From Stenogyne calaminthoides (taxonomy: Eukaryota; Streptophyta; Magnoliopsida; Lamiales; Lamiaceae), in the NCBI GenBank assembly GCA_037126765.1, contig JBBCBC010000019.1, positions 26,558,222 to 26,622,221 on the forward strand: DNA of 64,000 bases. The letters run 5' to 3'. Position numbers and translations under genes: made by a program. Positions 63,919-64,000 of the stretch are shown here, piece by piece. Each line of letters begins with the position of its first letter. The stretch's first letter is position 1. The notes below the pieces were generated by a model. The model searched no databases, was not told the origin of the DNA, and saw nothing but the letters and a program-made list of their open reading frames with translations.

Positions 63919-64000
63919 TGTTGGGATATTTTAGTTTTGATGAATTATGCCAAAACATTATCAACTTGTGTTATTGAAGCTAATTTACAGATAACAAGTT
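63919..64000 (+). mobile_element. Start of another G-family LTR (plus orientation)
   Basis: tgttgggatattttagttttgatgaa... is the reverse complement of the LTR ends at 4734, 58330 and 60089. Only 82 bases are in the window. The 5 bases before it are ggggt. It is the third independent insertion of this family here. Confidence 0.8.

Larger units (their letters stand above)
56576..64000 (+). mobile_element. Ty3/gypsy element F, Tat-like (5' half in window)
   Basis: The 5' LTR is split by G (56576-56691 and 60095-61176), starts TGTTGTGTTCG and ends CGCAACA. It is followed by the gypsy-type PBS ttggcgctagaaggaggg (61179-61196), gag from 61257 and an aspartic protease to 63665. A G-family LTR interrupts it at 63919. 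The gag-protease order, the 'DAPSTYNGFLGRP' protease end and the PBS fit the Tat/Ogre/Retand branch of Ty3/gypsy. The 5 bases before F are gtatt. Confidence 0.78.

Noticed and set aside
1..64000. Host protein-coding genes, tRNA, rRNA or organelle DNA
   Set aside because: Reading both strands I found no frame or structure that could not be explained better by transposable elements; unresolved stretches (2097-3593, 4740-6072, 7755-8510) hold nothing I can support.

Overview
This window is heterochromatin-like DNA from a flowering plant, almost certainly a dicot. It is AT-rich and built almost entirely of LTR retrotransposons nested in one another. I found no host gene, rRNA, tRNA or CRISPR array that I can defend. 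A 3' accessory ORF in two Copia elements resembles proteins I recall as abundant in Lamiales genomes; that is a recollection, not a search result.

Layout. 1-1362: the gag, PBS and 5' LTR of a minus-strand Copia (K1), inserted beside a Ty3/gypsy gag fragment (1363-2096). 2097-6072: degenerate sequence holding a solo LTR with a perfect 5-bp target duplication (3599-4734). 6073-8510: a second K-family LTR with a short 3' tail, split by a hAT-like MITE (7007-7754). 8510-28922: a cluster of one Copia family (family A; LTRs of 1.7-1.95 kb starting TGTTGGGG). It holds a leader, an LTR bordered by internal sequence on both sides, a pol fragment, a minus-strand element B (11868 to about 21660) and a plus-strand element C (about 21690-28922). 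B and C are joined head to head as a large imperfect palindrome. 28923-30731: a minus-strand fragment of a different Copia (H).

30732-64000 is a Russian-doll nest. Family-A element I (+) lies in H. Sirevirus-like Copia D (+, 34772 onward) lies in I. Sirevirus-like E (+, 35735-44316) lies in D's 5' LTR. A Ty3/gypsy Tat-like element F (+, 56576 onward) lies in D's 3' LTR. Element G (-, 56692-60089) lies in F's 5' LTR, and another G-family LTR begins at 63919. Chains of target duplications, and LTRs that resume after each insertion, support most joints.

Function. The elements carry, or carried, gag, protease, integrase, reverse transcriptase and RNase H in Copia order, or gag-protease in Ty3 order. 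D and E add a 3.5-5 kb region after RNase H with a shared accessory ORF. In E that ORF has its own TATA box, and a splice-acceptor-like site touches its ATG. None of the elements is intact in the window.

Two damage patterns stand out. In C, all three reverse-transcriptase stop codons and a YVDD-to-YVDN change are C-to-T type changes at CG or CHG sites, as expected from methylcytosine deamination. In D, E, F, G and part of B, many differences between repeat copies are small indels exactly at CAG or CTG (often CAG/CTG read as CG), seen even in primer-binding sites. No ordinary mutation process does that. I suspect a consensus or basecalling artefact at methylated CHG sites, so many apparent frameshifts here may not be real.
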